Position numbers and translations under genes: made by a program. A DNA stretch of 64,000 nucleotides from DASSFG01 sp035547915 (GTDB lineage Bacteria; Planctomycetota; Planctomycetia; Pirellulales; JAICIG01). Numbering within the stretch: the stretch's first letter is position 1; every line of letters starts with the position of its first letter. The notes under the pieces were generated by a model. It was not told the DNA's origin, made no database searches, and worked only from the letters and a program-made list of their open reading frames with translations. Location of the stretch: contig DASZTS010000102.1 in assembly GCA_035547915.1 (NCBI GenBank), positions 1-64,000 on the forward strand. The letters run 5' to 3'. This document shows, piece by piece, positions 37,136 to 45,889 of the stretch.

Positions 37136-37595
37136 GGTTGAGGCCGCATCGATCCCCTGGGGAGGCTTCTGGGAAGCTGACAAGAAACCGTCCCCGCAAA
37201 ATCAGGAAAAACGAGGTGCGCCACCGTCTTTGGGCTACCTCGATGGGCCGATCCGGGTCTTCCGCCTAACGGCCCCGGCGTTCCGCTGGGCTGCTGGCGC
37301 TCGATGACCCCGGTAGCGCCCGCGCCTCGCTAATTATTATCGACGGGCTGCTGGGGTGCGTCAACCAAACGACGTCACTCCATGTGCTCAGCCTCGGTCG
37401 ATCTATTACGAGACGGACTCCATCGGCACCGATCCTAGCGGCCACTTGCTCAGCCGCGCCGAGCGGCCCAAACTGAGGAGGTGTGCTCAGGGTTCGAGTT
37501 CCAACACCGCGCGAGCGGAGCAACTCCAGACGCAACACCGGTTCTTGGAAAGGCATCACGTCGTGTGCGTCATGCCACGGAAGATTGACTAACGC
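37136..37595. other. Intergenic region without recognised features
   Basis: 460 bp between the divergent kinase and membrane-protein genes. Short open frames exist on both strands, but none has a convincing start or recognisable product. Promoters for both genes should lie here. Confidence 0.4.
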
Positions 37596-38282
37596 ATGCC
37601 GTTCGTGGTCTGGCTGATCATACGCGCGTTTCAGTGGGCCGCGATGCTGTTCGTCGCGGTGGTTGCTGTACGTCTGGCAACGTCGCTCATTACCTTCTGG
37701 CGTTTGGCGGATAGCGGACGGCGGCGCGACGCCAAATGGTTGCTGGGCTGGCTCGTGATGCTGGCTGTCGCCATGGCACTCCTACACTGCCAGGCGGGAG
37801 ATTTTTACAGCTTCCGCGATCCAGCGGGGAACGACTGGAATTTCGATGCCCACGGCTGGCCGCTCGCCGAGCCGTGCCCAATCATCGACCGGTATGGCGG
37901 CCGTGTTTCGCCGCCGGCCGTCTACTTCACGGCGATCGCCTTCGACCTAATCTGCTCGCTGCTCTTACTCATCGCCACGCGCTTGGTCCTTGACCGCTGG
38001 CTGACAGCCTGGGACTCGCTCTCGCGCCGGTCGGCCCTCCTCCGCGAGGCAGCCGGTTTCGGCTTGGCCATCGTGGCGATCCTGACGTGCGAACGGTTCG
38101 TGACCACTCCGATCACATTGCCCGGCACCGCGATGATGATTTACACCCCTTTGGTGCACGAATCGGCCACGGTGCGCGTCGGCATGTTGCTCGGGCTCGC
38201 GTCGGCCGTCGTCTTGCTCGGCCTGGGCTTCCTACGCGGCATCGCCGCGGCACGGCGTCTGCGCGACGAAGGTGTTATTTAG
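37596..38282 (+). CDS. Polytopic membrane protein, unknown function
   Basis: 228 aa with about five hydrophobic helices (near 8-35, 47-65, 108-128, 153-172 and 195-215). A hydrophilic loop between helices 2 and 3 (GDFYSFRDPAGNDWNFDAHG) is probably exposed. No family is recognised. The gene ends directly at a copy of the dispersed repeat. Confidence 0.65.
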   Translation: MPFVVWLIIRAFQWAAMLFVAVVAVRLATSLITFWRLADSGRRRDAKWLLGWLVMLAVAMALLHCQAGDFYSFRDPAGNDWNFDAHGWPLAEPCPIIDRYGGRVSPPAVYFTAIAFDLICSLLLLIATRLVLDRWLTAWDSLSRRSALLREAAGFGLAIVAILTCERFVTTPITLPGTAMMIYTPLVHESATVRVGMLLGLASAVVLLGLGFLRGIAAARRLRDEGVI

Positions 38283-38350
38283 AGGAACCGACAGAACCGG
38301 GTCGCGCTTCCCATGGCGCTCCGGCCTTCGGGTTTTATCAGCCGCCTTTA
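38281..38350 (-). repeat. Dispersed intergenic repeat, copy 6 (no central hairpin)
   Basis: 70-bp version with outer ends AGGAACCGACAGAACCGGG and GGGTTTTATCAGCCGCCTTT but without the central hairpin. It begins at the stop codon of the membrane-protein gene and lies between two convergent genes. Confidence 0.65.
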
Positions 38351-38383
38351 GTGCCGATTCGTCGCGACGTCCGCGCGAAAAAG

Positions 38384-39553
38384 TTACGCGGCCAAGCGCA
38401 AGCGTACGCTGATGTCGGCAGAGGCCACGAAGCGCCGCATCAACTCCTCGATGATTCGTTCGGCGGCGCGGCCGTCGCCGTAAGGATTCGCGCCGATCGG
38501 TGGGGCCGCGCTGCGGCCGGCGCCGCAGAGTATAACTCCGGCCCGCTCGACGATCCGCCGCACGTCGGCGCCGACCAACTCGGCGAATCCCGCGGCCACC
38601 GCTTCTGGCCGTTCGGTCGTGTCGCGCATGACGAGCACGCGCTTGCCGAGCGAAGGCGCTTCTTCCTGCACGCCGCCCGAGTCGCTCAGGATCAGCGACG
38701 AGCGGTCCATCAACCAGACGAACTCGGCGTAACCGACCGGGTCGAGTAGGTGCAAGTTTTCGTCGGCGTGGCGGCGCAGGATGCGGTAGATGGGACCGTG
38801 CACCTGCGGGTTGAGATGTATCGGAAAGACGAATTCGACGTCGGGAAATTCGGCGGCCAGCATCAAGATGGCTCGGCAGATCTGGGCCATCGGCTCGCCC
38901 ACGTTTTCGCGGCGGTGGCAGGTGATGAGCACCATGCGGCGGTCGGCCAGGTAATCGTGCTTCTCGCGCCAGAATGCGTCGCGGCCCCGTTCACGCCGCG
39001 CCGTCTCGACCAGCGCGTCGACCACCGTATTGCCGGTCACGACCACCGAGTCCGCTGGAACGTGTTCGCGCAACAAGTTCTGCCGCGCGTGTTCTGTCGG
39101 AGCGCAATGCAGCGCGGCGGCGAGTGTGGCCATGCGGCGGTTCAGCTCTTCGGGCCAGGGGGCTTGCATGTTGCCCGTCCTCAGCCCCGCCTCGACGTGG
39201 ACGAGCGGCACGCGTCGATAGAAGGCGGCCAGCGCGGCAGCGGCAGTCGTCGTCGTGTCTCCCTGAGCCACGACGCAATCCGGTTTGAAACGGTTGAGCA
39301 CTTCGTCGAGGCCCGACAGGCAGCGGGCCGTCAGATCGGTCAACGATTGGTTGGGCCGCATCAGCCCCAGATCCACGTCGGCCTCGATGCCGAAATACTC
39401 GACGACCTGGTCGAGCATTTCGCGGTGTTGGCCGGTCAGGCAGACGATCGGCTCGATCTCGCCCGGCTGCCGCCGGCAAGCCAGCACGATCGGCGCCAGT
39501 TTGATCGCTTCCGGTCGCGTGCCGATCACAAGGAGCGGGCGGAGCGGGGGCAT
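38384..39553 (-). CDS. wecB: UDP-N-acetylglucosamine 2-epimerase (non-hydrolysing type)
   Basis: 389 aa, full family length. It has GTRPEAIKLAPIV at the N-terminus, GQHREML, VQGDTTT (here VVAQGDTTTT), HVEAGLRTGN, PEELNRRMA, TCHRRENVGE, SDSGGVQEEAPSLGK and RDTTERPEA, the conserved blocks of WecB/MnaA. It interconverts UDP-GlcNAc and UDP-ManNAc in the cytoplasm for surface polysaccharide synthesis. It is divergent from the sugar cassette at 39745-45769 with 191 bp between them, so the two may share regulation. Confidence 0.93.
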   Translation of the reverse strand: MPPLRPLLVIGTRPEAIKLAPIVLACRRQPGEIEPIVCLTGQHREMLDQVVEYFGIEADVDLGLMRPNQSLTDLTARCLSGLDEVLNRFKPDCVVAQGDTTTTAAAALAAFYRRVPLVHVEAGLRTGNMQAPWPEELNRRMATLAAALHCAPTEHARQNLLREHVPADSVVVTGNTVVDALVETARRERGRDAFWREKHDYLADRRMVLITCHRRENVGEPMAQICRAILMLAAEFPDVEFVFPIHLNPQVHGPIYRILRRHADENLHLLDPVGYAEFVWLMDRSSLILSDSGGVQEEAPSLGKRVLVMRDTTERPEAVAAGFAELVGADVRRIVERAGVILCGAGRSAAPPIGANPYGDGRAAERIIEELMRRFVASADISVRLRLAA

Positions 39554-39729
39554 AGGTATAACCTCGTCGGGCGGTGGTAAACGGAGTGAAGTTACCGCCC
39601 GCGCTCGCGCCGCCCAATAGCAGTTTTTGGAGAACGATTTTCATGGCCGACATTGGACTTAACCAAAAACGGCCTATCGCTTAACATGCCGCCGATTCGT
39701 GCGTGGCCAGGGAAGGCGCGCCCCTTCAG

Positions 39730-39736
39730 GGAGGAG
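39730..39736 (+). promoter_or_regulatory. Strong Shine-Dalgarno site of the sugar cassette
   Basis: GGAGGAG eight bases before the ATG at 39745-39747. It fixes the start of the first cassette gene and rules out the earlier in-frame start at 39703. Confidence 0.85.
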
Positions 39737-39744
39737 AACGATTC

Positions 39745-40686
39745 ATGCCCTTCAAAGTTTTGGTGACCGGCGGCGCCGGCTACCTCGGCTCGATTCTGGT
39801 GCCCGCCTTGTTGGAACAAGGCCACACGGTCACCGTGTTGGATAGCTTTCTTTTCAACCAGAACAGTCTGCTCGAGTGCTGCGCCCAGCGGCGTTTTTCG
39901 GTCATCCGCGGCGATTGCCGCGAGGCCGCCGTGCTCGAACGGGGCCTGCGCGACGCCGATGTGATCATTCCGTTGGCGGCCATCGTCGGCGCTCCGGCCT
40001 GTGCCGCCGATCCGACGGCCAGCCGTTCTACGAACCTCGATGCCATCAAGCTGCTGTTGAATCTCCGTTCGCCGCGGCAACGCGTGATCTACCCCACCAC
40101 GAACAGCGGCTACGGCGTGGGCGAAAAGGGAAAATTCTGCACCGAGGAAACGCCGTTGCGGCCGATCTCGCTCTACGGCACGACCAAGGTCGACGCCGAA
40201 CGAGCCGTGCTCGACGGCGGCAATTCGGTCACCTTCCGACTGGCGACCGTGTTCGGCATGTCGCCCCGGATGCGGATCGACCTGCTCGTCAACGACTTCG
40301 TCTACCGGGCGGTCAACGATCGCACGGTCGTCGTCTTCGAAGGGCACGCCAAGCGCAACTACATTCACGTGCGCGACGTGGCCCGTGCCTTCCTGCACGC
40401 CCTCGACAACTTTTCGAGCATGCAGGGCCAGCCGTACAACGTCGGCCTGAGCAACGCCAATCTTTCCAAACTCGAACTGTGCGCGAAGGTCCAAGAACAC
40501 CTGCCGCAGTTCGTCTATCTCGAGGCGCCGGTGGGCGAGGACCCCGACAAGCGCGACTACATCGTGTCGAATGAGAAGATCGAGCGGACCGGTTTCAAGC
40601 CGGCTTACTCGGTCGATGACGGAATCCGCGAACTGATCAAGGGTTACACGGTTCTCAAGAACGGCCGTTACAGCAACGTGGGTTAG
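39745..40686 (+). CDS. NAD-dependent sugar epimerase/dehydratase (extended SDR)
   Basis: 313 aa. The Rossmann motif is VTGGAGYLGS; the catalytic residues are in TTNSGYGVG and SLYGTTKVDAER (YxxxK with Tyr and Lys). HVRDVARAFLHAL and the closing region are typical of nucleotide-sugar 4-epimerases and 4,6-dehydratases. It is first in a five-gene plus-strand cassette; only 3 bp separate it from the next gene. It probably supplies a 4-keto or epimerised NDP-hexose to the enzymes downstream. The exact substrate cannot be read from the sequence. Confidence 0.88.
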   Translation: MPFKVLVTGGAGYLGSILVPALLEQGHTVTVLDSFLFNQNSLLECCAQRRFSVIRGDCREAAVLERGLRDADVIIPLAAIVGAPACAADPTASRSTNLDAIKLLLNLRSPRQRVIYPTTNSGYGVGEKGKFCTEETPLRPISLYGTTKVDAERAVLDGGNSVTFRLATVFGMSPRMRIDLLVNDFVYRAVNDRTVVVFEGHAKRNYIHVRDVARAFLHALDNFSSMQGQPYNVGLSNANLSKLELCAKVQEHLPQFVYLEAPVGEDPDKRDYIVSNEKIERTGFKPAYSVDDGIRELIKGYTVLKNGRYSNVG

Positions 40687-40689
40687 GCC

Positions 40690-41754
40690 ATGATCGAACG
40701 GTTTTATCGGGCGCTCTACCGCATCCGCCGGGTGGAAGAGGAGATCGCGCGCGTCTATCCCCAGGACAAGATCAAGAGCCCCGTACACCTGTCGATCGGC
40801 CAGGAAGCGATCTCGGTGGCCGTGTGCGAGGCGCTCACCCCCAGCGACGTGGTTTTCGGCAGTTATCGGGGCCACGCCCTGTACCTGGCCAAAGGCGGCG
40901 ACCTGCGGCAGATGATTGCCGAGTTGTATGGCAAATCGACCGGCTGCGCCCAAGGCAAGGGTGGCTCGATGCACCTCATCGACACCGACGCGGGCGTGAT
41001 GGGCACATCGGCCGTGGTGGGCACGACGATCGCCAACTCGGTCGGCTATGCCTACGCCTTGAAATATCGCGGCAGCGACACAGTGGTTGCCAGCTTCTTC
41101 GGCGATGGCGCCACCGAAGAAGGCGTGTTTCACGAGAGCCTCAATTTTGCGGCCCTCAAGAAGCTGCCCGTCCTCTTCGTGTGCGAGAACAATTCCTACG
41201 CCATTCACACGCACCAGCTTCGCCGCCAGGCGCTGGCCAACATCGCGGAACGGGCGCGGAGCTACGGTATTCCGTCGCAACGCATCGACGACGGCGACGT
41301 GCTTGCACTACACGAGCAGGTCGAGCGGGTCGTGGCGGATCTGCGCTCGGGCCACGGGCCGTATCTGTTCGAGTGCAAGACGTACCGCTGGAAAGAACAT
41401 GTCGGACCGGGTGAGGATTGGCACCTCGGTTATCGCATGCCGCAAGAAGCCGAACCGTGGCGCGAAAACGATCCGCTCGTCCGGCTCACGGCACAACTCG
41501 ACGACGACTGCCGCCGCCAGATCGAGGGCGAGGTCGACTGCGAGATCGAGGTGGCTTTCGCCTTCGCCGAACTGAGCCCCGAGCCGAAGGCCGAATCGCT
41601 CTATACCGACGTCGTAGCCCGGCCGCAGAGCGCCCGCCGCGCCCAGCCCAATCACGAGAACGCTGGAACCCGGGTACCCAGCGCCGCGCCTTGGACCAGA
41701 AAAAAAGGGGCCATCGCCCCGCCGCCGGCCGGCACACGGCCGCTGGCCGCCTGA
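40690..41754 (+). CDS. Thiamine-diphosphate-dependent dehydrogenase E1 alpha-type subunit
   Basis: 354 aa. The thiamine-binding motif is GDGATEEGVFHESLNFAALK through CENN, and GKGGSMHLID precedes it. It belongs to the E1 alpha family of pyruvate, acetoin and branched-chain dehydrogenases. The C-terminus (about 325-354) is a Pro/Lys-rich disordered tail. The beta-type subunit follows immediately, but no E2 (lipoyl acyltransferase) or E3 gene is nearby. In a sugar cassette this points to a carboligase-like role, transferring a two-carbon unit to a keto sugar, rather than to a catabolic dehydrogenase complex. That role is inference. Confidence 0.85.
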   Translation: MIERFYRALYRIRRVEEEIARVYPQDKIKSPVHLSIGQEAISVAVCEALTPSDVVFGSYRGHALYLAKGGDLRQMIAELYGKSTGCAQGKGGSMHLIDTDAGVMGTSAVVGTTIANSVGYAYALKYRGSDTVVASFFGDGATEEGVFHESLNFAALKKLPVLFVCENNSYAIHTHQLRRQALANIAERARSYGIPSQRIDDGDVLALHEQVERVVADLRSGHGPYLFECKTYRWKEHVGPGEDWHLGYRMPQEAEPWRENDPLVRLTAQLDDDCRRQIEGEVDCEIEVAFAFAELSPEPKAESLYTDVVARPQSARRAQPNHENAGTRVPSAAPWTRKKGAIAPPPAGTRPLAA

Positions 41755-41796
41755 TAGATCCGAACCGCCGCCCCGATCTTGTGGCCGCAGACCCGC

Positions 41797-42930
41797 ATGC
41801 GAAAAACGGCAACCAGTACCGCCAAAAAGAAATCACGCCGGGCGACTCGGCCGGACGTCACCACGACCTCCGATCTCGATCGCGCGGCGGTATCTCGCCA
41901 GCTCTCCTACGTGGATGCCGTCCGTGAGGCGACCGAACAGGAGATGGAGCGCGATCCATCGGTCATCCTGTTCGGCCTCGACGTCGACGATCCCAAGGCC
42001 ATTCAAGGGACGACTCGCGGCCTGGCTTCCAAATTCGGACCCGAGCGCGTCTTCGGCACGCCGCTGGCCGAGGACGGCATGACGGGAGCCGCCGTGGGCA
42101 TGGCACTGGCTGGCCTGCGGCCGATTCATGTCCACATTCGCATGGACTTCGTCCTGCTGGCCATGAACCAGCTCATCAACGTGGCGGCCAAGAGCCGCTA
42201 TATGTACGGCGGCCGGGTGTCGGTGCCGCTCGTCGTGCGGTCGATGATCGGCAAGAGTTGGGGCCAGGGCGCGCAGCACTCGCAGGGACTCTATTCGTTC
42301 TTCATGCACGTGCCGGGCTTGAAGGTTGCGGCCCCCACCACGCCCTACGACGCCAAGGGAACGCTCATCGCGGCCATCCGCGACGACGATCCGGTGATAT
42401 ACGTCGAGCACCGGCTGCTGCACTTTCAACAAGGACCGGTCCCCGCGGCGCCCTATACGGTCGAGCCCGGTCGGGCGCGCGTCACGGCGGTGGGCGACGA
42501 CGTGACGCTCGTCGGCATCTCGTGGATGCAGGTGGAGTGTCTGCGGGCCCAGTGCTACCTGGCGGACGCTGGCGTCTCGGCCGAGGTGATCGATCCCGTC
42601 TGGCTCGCGCCGTTGGACATCGACACCATCGTCGAATCGGTCAACAAGACCGGCCGGCTGTGCGTGGTCGACAACGGATGGACGACGTGTGGGGCCAGCG
42701 CCGAGATCATCACGCAGGTCGTCGAGCGGTTGCAAGGCAAACGATCGGTAGCCGTGCAGCGGCTCGGCTTCGCGCCGGTGACCTGTCCGACGGCGCCGAG
42801 CCTGGAAGCGGAATTCTATCCCGACGGCCGAACCATCGCCGCAGCCGCCTATGGGCTCGTGCGCGGCGAAACCTGGCTGCCCGAGAAGCGCGAAGACCTG
42901 GCCGACATCGCCTTCAAAGGCCCCTTTTAG
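41797..42930 (+). CDS. Thiamine-diphosphate-dependent dehydrogenase E1 beta-type subunit
   Basis: 377 aa from the ATG at 41797; a TTG at 41779 would add six residues. The Lys/Arg-rich start (KTATSTAKKKSRRATR) is probably disordered. The transketolase-like pyrimidine-binding domain has GTPLAEDGMTGAAVGMALAG and IHVHIRMDF. The transketolase C-terminal domain follows with GDDVTLVGISWMQVECL and CVVDNGWTTCGASAEI. It should form an alpha2-beta2 enzyme with the preceding gene product. Confidence 0.87.
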   Translation: MRKTATSTAKKKSRRATRPDVTTTSDLDRAAVSRQLSYVDAVREATEQEMERDPSVILFGLDVDDPKAIQGTTRGLASKFGPERVFGTPLAEDGMTGAAVGMALAGLRPIHVHIRMDFVLLAMNQLINVAAKSRYMYGGRVSVPLVVRSMIGKSWGQGAQHSQGLYSFFMHVPGLKVAAPTTPYDAKGTLIAAIRDDDPVIYVEHRLLHFQQGPVPAAPYTVEPGRARVTAVGDDVTLVGISWMQVECLRAQCYLADAGVSAEVIDPVWLAPLDIDTIVESVNKTGRLCVVDNGWTTCGASAEIITQVVERLQGKRSVAVQRLGFAPVTCPTAPSLEAEFYPDGRTIAAAAYGLVRGETWLPEKREDLADIAFKGPF

Positions 42931-42994
42931 ATAAGAGATCGGTTCGCGGGACCGTCGGCACATAGCGATTAGGAAGTTTTTGGGGGGACCAACG

Positions 42995-44224
42995 ATGGAC
43001 CACGAAACGTGTCTTCGAGAGAGCGCCGGCGCGGACTTGTCCACGCCGCCCGCCGCGTTGGATTGGCCCTTGATGCGCGAGAACTTCGCGCCTTCTGACC
43101 TGGAGGCGGTGATCGAGCTGCTGAAGCAGCACGATCCCGTGCTGACCCAAGGGAGCCAGGTGCGGGCCTTCGAAGAAGAATGGTCGCGGTGGCTGGGCGT
43201 CAAGCACAGCGTCTTCGTCAATTCGGGATCGTCGGCCAACCTGCTCACGCTGGCGGCATTGCGGGCCTCGACCGGGCCGGGCGAGATCATCGTCCCCACG
43301 CTCACTTGGGTGTCGGACATCGCGGCCGTGTTGCAAAACGGCTTTGAGCCGGTGTTCGTCGACATCGACCCTCGCACGCTCGGCATGGACAACGCGGAGG
43401 TGATTCGTAAGATCACGCCGCGGACGCGGGCCGTGTTCCTCACGCATGTGTTGGGCTTCAACGGACTCTCCATCCGGCTGCTCGACGAGCTGGCTCGCCG
43501 ACGCATTCCGCTCATCGAAGACTGCTGCGAATCGCATGGTGCGACCTTTCACGGCTTCAACCTGGGCACGCTCGGGTTGATGTCGAATTTCTCGTTCTAC
43601 TACGCACACCACCTGACGACGATCGAAGGCGGGATGATTTCGACCAACGACGAGAAGCTCTACCAGATGCTGCGTATGTTGCGATCGCACGGTCTGGTGC
43701 GCGAAGCGACCGACGCCCGCATCAAGACCGCCTACGCGAGCGACTATCCCGATCTCAACCCCGAATTCATCTTCGCCTATCCGGCCTACAACGTCCGCAG
43801 CACCGAGATCAATGCCGTCATCGGCCGCAACCAGCTCACGCGGCTCGACGAGGGGAACGTGGCCCGCGGCGAGAACCTGCGGACCTTCCTCACGCACCTC
43901 GACGGCAAGAAATATCGCACCGACTTTGCCGTCGAAGGGAGCGCGGGCTATGCCTTGACGTTGGTCTTGAAGCAACCCGATCGGCAGCTCGCCGAACGCG
44001 TGATGCGCACGCTCGATGCGGCCGGCGTCGAGTTTCGCCGTGGCCTGTCAGGCGGCGGCAACCAACTGCGGCAGCCCTACCTGCGGCCCCACCTGGGCTC
44101 CGATCACTGGCAGAACTATCCTCACGTCGAGCACGTCCACTTCTACGGCTTCTACATCGGCAATTATCCGAGCCTGCCGCGGGAGAAGATTCTGGCGCTG
44201 TGCGACCTGTTGAACGGTTTGTAG
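42995..44224 (+). CDS. DegT-fold NDP-sugar 3-dehydratase, ColD-like
   Basis: 409 aa from the ATG at 42995, preceded by GGGGGG; a TTG at 42980 is less likely. The fold and conserved blocks are those of DegT/DnrJ/EryC1 aminotransferases (VNSGSSANLL, LTHVLGFNG, IEDCCESHGA). However, the PLP-binding lysine position is His: SFYYAHHLTTIEGGM, His205. The same change is known in ColD (GDP-4-keto-6-deoxymannose 3-dehydratase) and RfbH. Few cysteines are present, so an RfbH-type [2Fe-2S] site is unlikely. It should remove the C3 hydroxyl of a 4-keto-6-deoxyhexose rather than aminate it. ColD also needs glutamate as cosubstrate. It sits between E1 beta and the radical SAM gene. Confidence 0.85.
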   Translation: MDHETCLRESAGADLSTPPAALDWPLMRENFAPSDLEAVIELLKQHDPVLTQGSQVRAFEEEWSRWLGVKHSVFVNSGSSANLLTLAALRASTGPGEIIVPTLTWVSDIAAVLQNGFEPVFVDIDPRTLGMDNAEVIRKITPRTRAVFLTHVLGFNGLSIRLLDELARRRIPLIEDCCESHGATFHGFNLGTLGLMSNFSFYYAHHLTTIEGGMISTNDEKLYQMLRMLRSHGLVREATDARIKTAYASDYPDLNPEFIFAYPAYNVRSTEINAVIGRNQLTRLDEGNVARGENLRTFLTHLDGKKYRTDFAVEGSAGYALTLVLKQPDRQLAERVMRTLDAAGVEFRRGLSGGGNQLRQPYLRPHLGSDHWQNYPHVEHVHFYGFYIGNYPSLPREKILALCDLLNGL

Positions 44225-44257
44225 CACAAACGACCCTGGCGAGCGGGACGCGCCTCC

Positions 44258-45769
44258 ATGCTTGACGTGCTCTTCATCAATCCGGCCAGCCGGACCCAGG
44301 TCTATCAATCGTTGGGCAAGCGGCTGGCTGCCATCGAGAACCCGGTCTGGGCCGGGCTGCTGGCCGAGTTTGCCCGACGACACGGCCTGTCTGTCGATAT
44401 CCTCGACGCCGAGGCGCACGGCTACACCGCGGCGGAAGTGGCCGACGAGGTCGCGGCCCACAAGGCCCGCCTGGTCGTGGTGGTCGTCTACGGACATCAG
44501 CCGTCGGCGTCGACGCAGATCATGCCGGCCGCGCGGCAAACGTGCGCGGCCATCAAGGAGGTCGCTCCCGAACAGCCCGTGCTGCTGGTGGGCGGACACG
44601 TAGCCGCCCTGCCGGCGCGCACGCTGGCCGAGGAACCGTGCGATTATGTGGCGTCGGGCGAGGGTTTTTGGACCATCGTCGAACTGGCCGCTGCGCTGCG
44701 CGACTCGTGCCATCCCGACTTGCATCACGTGCGGGGACTCTGGTACCAGGCCGATGGCAAGATCCACTCCACGCCCGCCGCGCCACTCGTCGATCAGCTC
44801 GACGATCAGTTGCCCGGCATCGCCAGCGACCTGCTGCCGATGGTTCGTTACCGGGCGCACAATTGGCACTGTTTCGGCGGCCATGAACGGCAACCCTACG
44901 CCGCGATATACACGACGCTCGGTTGCCCCTACCGTTGTTCGTTCTGCTGCATCCAGGCGCCGTTCAAGGAGGGCGAACGGGCGGCCGGCTGGAAGGCGAA
45001 CACCAACAGCTACCGTTTCTGGTCGCCCGAACACGTCGTGCGGCAGATCGACTCGCTGGTGATCGAGCATGGCGTACGGAACATCAAGCTGGCCGACGAA
45101 ATGTTCGTGCTCAACCGGCGGCACGTGGGAGCGATTTGCGACCTGATCGTCGAGCGCGGTTACGACCTGAATATCTGGGCCTATGCCCGCGTCGATACGG
45201 TCCACGACGGCCTGCTCGACAAGCTGGCGGCGGCTGGTTTTCGTTGGCTGGCGTTCGGTATCGAATCGGCCAGCGAACACGTGCGCGACGGCGTCGACAA
45301 GCGGTTCGACCAGGAGCAGATCTTCACGACGCTGGAGAAGGTGCGCGCGGCGGGCATCCACGTGATCGGCAACTACATCTTCGGCCTGCCCGACGACGAT
45401 CAAGCGAGCATGGAAGCCACGCTCGGCCTGGCTCAGGAGTTGAATTGCGAGTTCGCCAATTTCTACACGACCATGGCCTACCCCGGCTCACCGCTCTACG
45501 AGCAGGCCCTGGCGACGGGCCAACAACTGCCCGAATCGTGGTCGGGCTATTCGCAGCACGCCATCGACGCGCTGCCGCTCGCCACGCGGCACCTGACGAC
45601 CGACGAAGTACTCGCCTTCCGCGACGCCGCCTTCACTCGCTACTTCGACGACCCCCGCTATCTCGACATGATCGCCCGCACCTTTGGCCCCGCCACGGTC
45701 GACGAGATTCGCTTAATGAACGCGCACCGGCTTGCCAGGCGGCGGCCGGCGGAGACAATCGGAGCGTGA
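44258..45769 (+). CDS. B12-binding-domain radical SAM protein
   Basis: 503 aa. The N-terminal part (about 1-150) is a cobalamin-binding fold (VLFINPASR, LLVGGHVAALPA). The radical SAM core has GCPYRCSFC, with Cys223, Cys227 and Cys230 binding the 4Fe-4S cluster, then IKLADEMF and GIESASE. This class (BchE/MiaB-like) includes methyltransferases and sugar-modifying enzymes. It is last in the five-gene cassette, 33 bp behind the dehydratase. C-methylation or another radical change of the sugar is a reasonable inference; the substrate is unknown. Confidence 0.85.
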   Translation: MLDVLFINPASRTQVYQSLGKRLAAIENPVWAGLLAEFARRHGLSVDILDAEAHGYTAAEVADEVAAHKARLVVVVVYGHQPSASTQIMPAARQTCAAIKEVAPEQPVLLVGGHVAALPARTLAEEPCDYVASGEGFWTIVELAAALRDSCHPDLHHVRGLWYQADGKIHSTPAAPLVDQLDDQLPGIASDLLPMVRYRAHNWHCFGGHERQPYAAIYTTLGCPYRCSFCCIQAPFKEGERAAGWKANTNSYRFWSPEHVVRQIDSLVIEHGVRNIKLADEMFVLNRRHVGAICDLIVERGYDLNIWAYARVDTVHDGLLDKLAAAGFRWLAFGIESASEHVRDGVDKRFDQEQIFTTLEKVRAAGIHVIGNYIFGLPDDDQASMEATLGLAQELNCEFANFYTTMAYPGSPLYEQALATGQQLPESWSGYSQHAIDALPLATRHLTTDEVLAFRDAAFTRYFDDPRYLDMIARTFGPATVDEIRLMNAHRLARRRPAETIGA

Positions 45770-45889
45770 TGCCGACTACGGGCCGATAGACTGGTCGGCT
45801 TCGGACTGCTCGAGCGCTCGCCGGCGTAAGATTTGGTACGGCGCGGCGAATTACCGAAGTTCTTCCGCATATTCCCCCCAAGGTGCCCC

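Noticed and set aside
37266..37559. A 97-codon minus-strand open frame in the intergenic region
   Set aside because: No ribosome-binding site, no family resemblance, and it overlaps another equally plausible short frame on the opposite strand.
40690..42930. Pyruvate dehydrogenase complex operon
   Set aside because: Only E1 alpha and beta are present, with no E2 or E3, and the neighbours are nucleotide-sugar genes.
42995..44224. Sugar aminotransferase
   Set aside because: The Schiff-base lysine is replaced by His205, as in ColD-type dehydratases.
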